Origin: Lachnospiraceae bacterium
GTDB taxonomy: Bacteria; Bacillota; Clostridia; Lachnospirales; Lachnospiraceae
Direction of reading: 5' to 3'
Assembly: GCA_021204285.1 (NCBI GenBank)
Contig: JAJPZP010000076.1
Location: forward strand, 1-14,891
Length of the DNA stretch: 14,891 nucleotides
Below the pieces are notes generated by a model. That model saw only the letters and a list, made by a program, of their open reading frames with translations. It did not search any database and was not told the DNA's origin. How positions within the stretch are numbered: position 1 is the first letter of the stretch; each line of letters begins with the position of its first letter. This document shows, piece by piece, positions 14,341 through 14,891 of the stretch. A program made the position numbers and the translations under genes.

Positions 14341-14670
14341 AAGGTAGCCATTGTTGGGAATATAGCAGCCGCAGTCGTCGTGCAGCTCCTGATAGATATT
14401 CACAAGTGAAGGTGGAATCTCGACGTCCGGCTTCACCGAGAAACACAGGCCGTGCGCCTGTCCCTCTCCGTGGTAAGGATCCTGCCCGAGGATGACGACC
14501 TTCACTTCCTTCAACGGCGTGAACGCGAACGCGTTAAAAATATCATCCGCCGGAGGGAAAATCAGGCGGGTGTTGTACTCCTGTTTGATTGTCTTATAAA
14601 GTTTCGCATAGTATGGTTTGCCGAATTCCGGCTTTAAAGGTTCTAACCAGTCATTCGATATCGCCGCCAT
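14338..14670 (-). CDS. ung: Uracil-DNA glycosylase, N-terminal part (ends at premature TAA)
   Basis: These 110 residues are the start of family-1 UDG, which removes uracil from DNA. The catalytic motif G-Q-D-P-Y-H is present near residue 61 with its Asp, followed by G-Q-A-H-G-L-C-F-S-V. The frame stops at N-N-G-Y-L; the usual next residues, K-W-A-R-Q-G-V, follow in frame after TAA. The whole gene would be 225 codons including that stop, a normal length. The ATG is preceded by GGGAGG and lies 16 bases after hisF, so the two are co-transcribed. Glu or Lys is common at the stop position, so one base change (GAA or AAA to TAA) explains it. Confidence 0.88.
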   Translation of the reverse strand: MAAISNDWLEPLKPEFGKPYYAKLYKTIKQEYNTRLIFPPADDIFNAFAFTPLKEVKVVILGQDPYHGEGQAHGLCFSVKPDVEIPPSLVNIYQELHDDCGCYIPNNGYL

Positions 14671-14686
14671 ATTCCGTTCCTCCCTC

Positions 14687-14891
14687 TCACAGGCGCACCG
14701 GAATGCCCTGCTCCCGCAGATATTCCTTCACCTGCCGGATCTCCAGTTCCTTATAATGGAACAGTGACGCCGCCAGTGCTGCATCCGCCTTTCCATCCGT
14801 CAACGCGTCCCAAAAATGTTCGAGCGTCCCTGCACCGCCCGAGGCAATGACCGGCACCGGCACATTTTCGGCAATCGTCCTCGTAAGCTCG
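14687..14891 (-). CDS. hisF: Imidazole glycerol phosphate synthase subunit HisF (C-terminal part)
   Basis: The last 68 codons read into the window on the minus strand: [15 protein letters not shown], then [13 protein letters not shown] and V-K-E-Y-L-R-E-Q-G, ending in TGA. This is the phosphate-binding end of the HisF barrel, the cyclase subunit that makes imidazole glycerol phosphate in histidine synthesis. The 5' end lies beyond the window. It is followed after 16 bases by ung. Confidence 0.95.
   Translation of the reverse strand, partial: ELTRTIAENVPVPVIASGGAGTLEHFWDALTDGKADAALAASLFHYKELEIRQVKEYLREQGIPVRL

Noticed and set aside
1..14891. Reassignment of UAG to an amino acid
   Set aside because: hicA and ung end naturally at TAG, and one of the three internal stops is TAA; general recoding does not fit.
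1..14891. CRISPR arrays, rRNA and tRNA genes
   Set aside because: No regularly spaced repeats and no rRNA or complete tRNA cloverleaf sequences were seen on either strand.

Overview
The window looks like a chromosomal segment of an endospore-forming anaerobic member of the Clostridia. The evidence is a cotJ spore-coat operon, a very long 2-hydroxyacyl-CoA dehydratase activase, and GC-rich coding regions with strong GGAGG ribosome binding sites. A Lachnospiraceae-like gut organism is my inference; there is no rRNA to test it.

The central feature is cotJC, which encodes a manganese-catalase-like spore coat protein and is cut into pieces by two separate serine-recombinase elements. Reading leftward on the minus strand, cotJA (7548-7348) and cotJB (7347-7075) are intact. 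cotJC then starts at 7074 and breaks at codon 32. Its next piece (codons 29-65) lies more than 4.3 kb away, at about 2644-2535. Element A, between them, is 4,346 bp per repeat unit. It carries trkA, trkH, a serine recombinase (2872-4032) and a small charged ORF (2816-2655). It is bounded by an 11-bp direct repeat (2634-2644 and 6980-6990) whose inner flanks form a 15-bp perfect inverted repeat, so a complete attP and a complete attB can both be rebuilt. Precise excision would restore the cotJC reading frame. The second piece breaks again at a metal-ligand codon near 2535, where element B begins. Element B runs leftward past the start of the window and carries a second large serine recombinase (850-2433) and a hicAB toxin-antitoxin pair. 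The rest of cotJC should lie beyond its other end. The layout resembles the skin element in sigK, but with two DNA 'introns' in one coat gene.

To the right are a rhomboid-like membrane protein with a C-terminal zinc ribbon (7650-8519, minus) and a 1,414-codon activase/dehydratase fusion (8713-12957, plus). They are followed by a Gfo/Idh/MocA oxidoreductase (13038-13985, plus), uracil-DNA glycosylase (14670-13996, minus) and the C-terminus of hisF (14687 to the window end, minus).

A second theme is that three otherwise intact genes each carry one in-frame stop: TAG in the element A recombinase (3931), TAG in the activase (9865) and TAA in ung (14340-14338). In each case clear family sequence continues in frame downstream. 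Either these are real nonsense mutations, they are sequence errors, or the stops are suppressed. Normal-looking genes here also end in TAA, TAG and TGA, which argues against simple codon reassignment.
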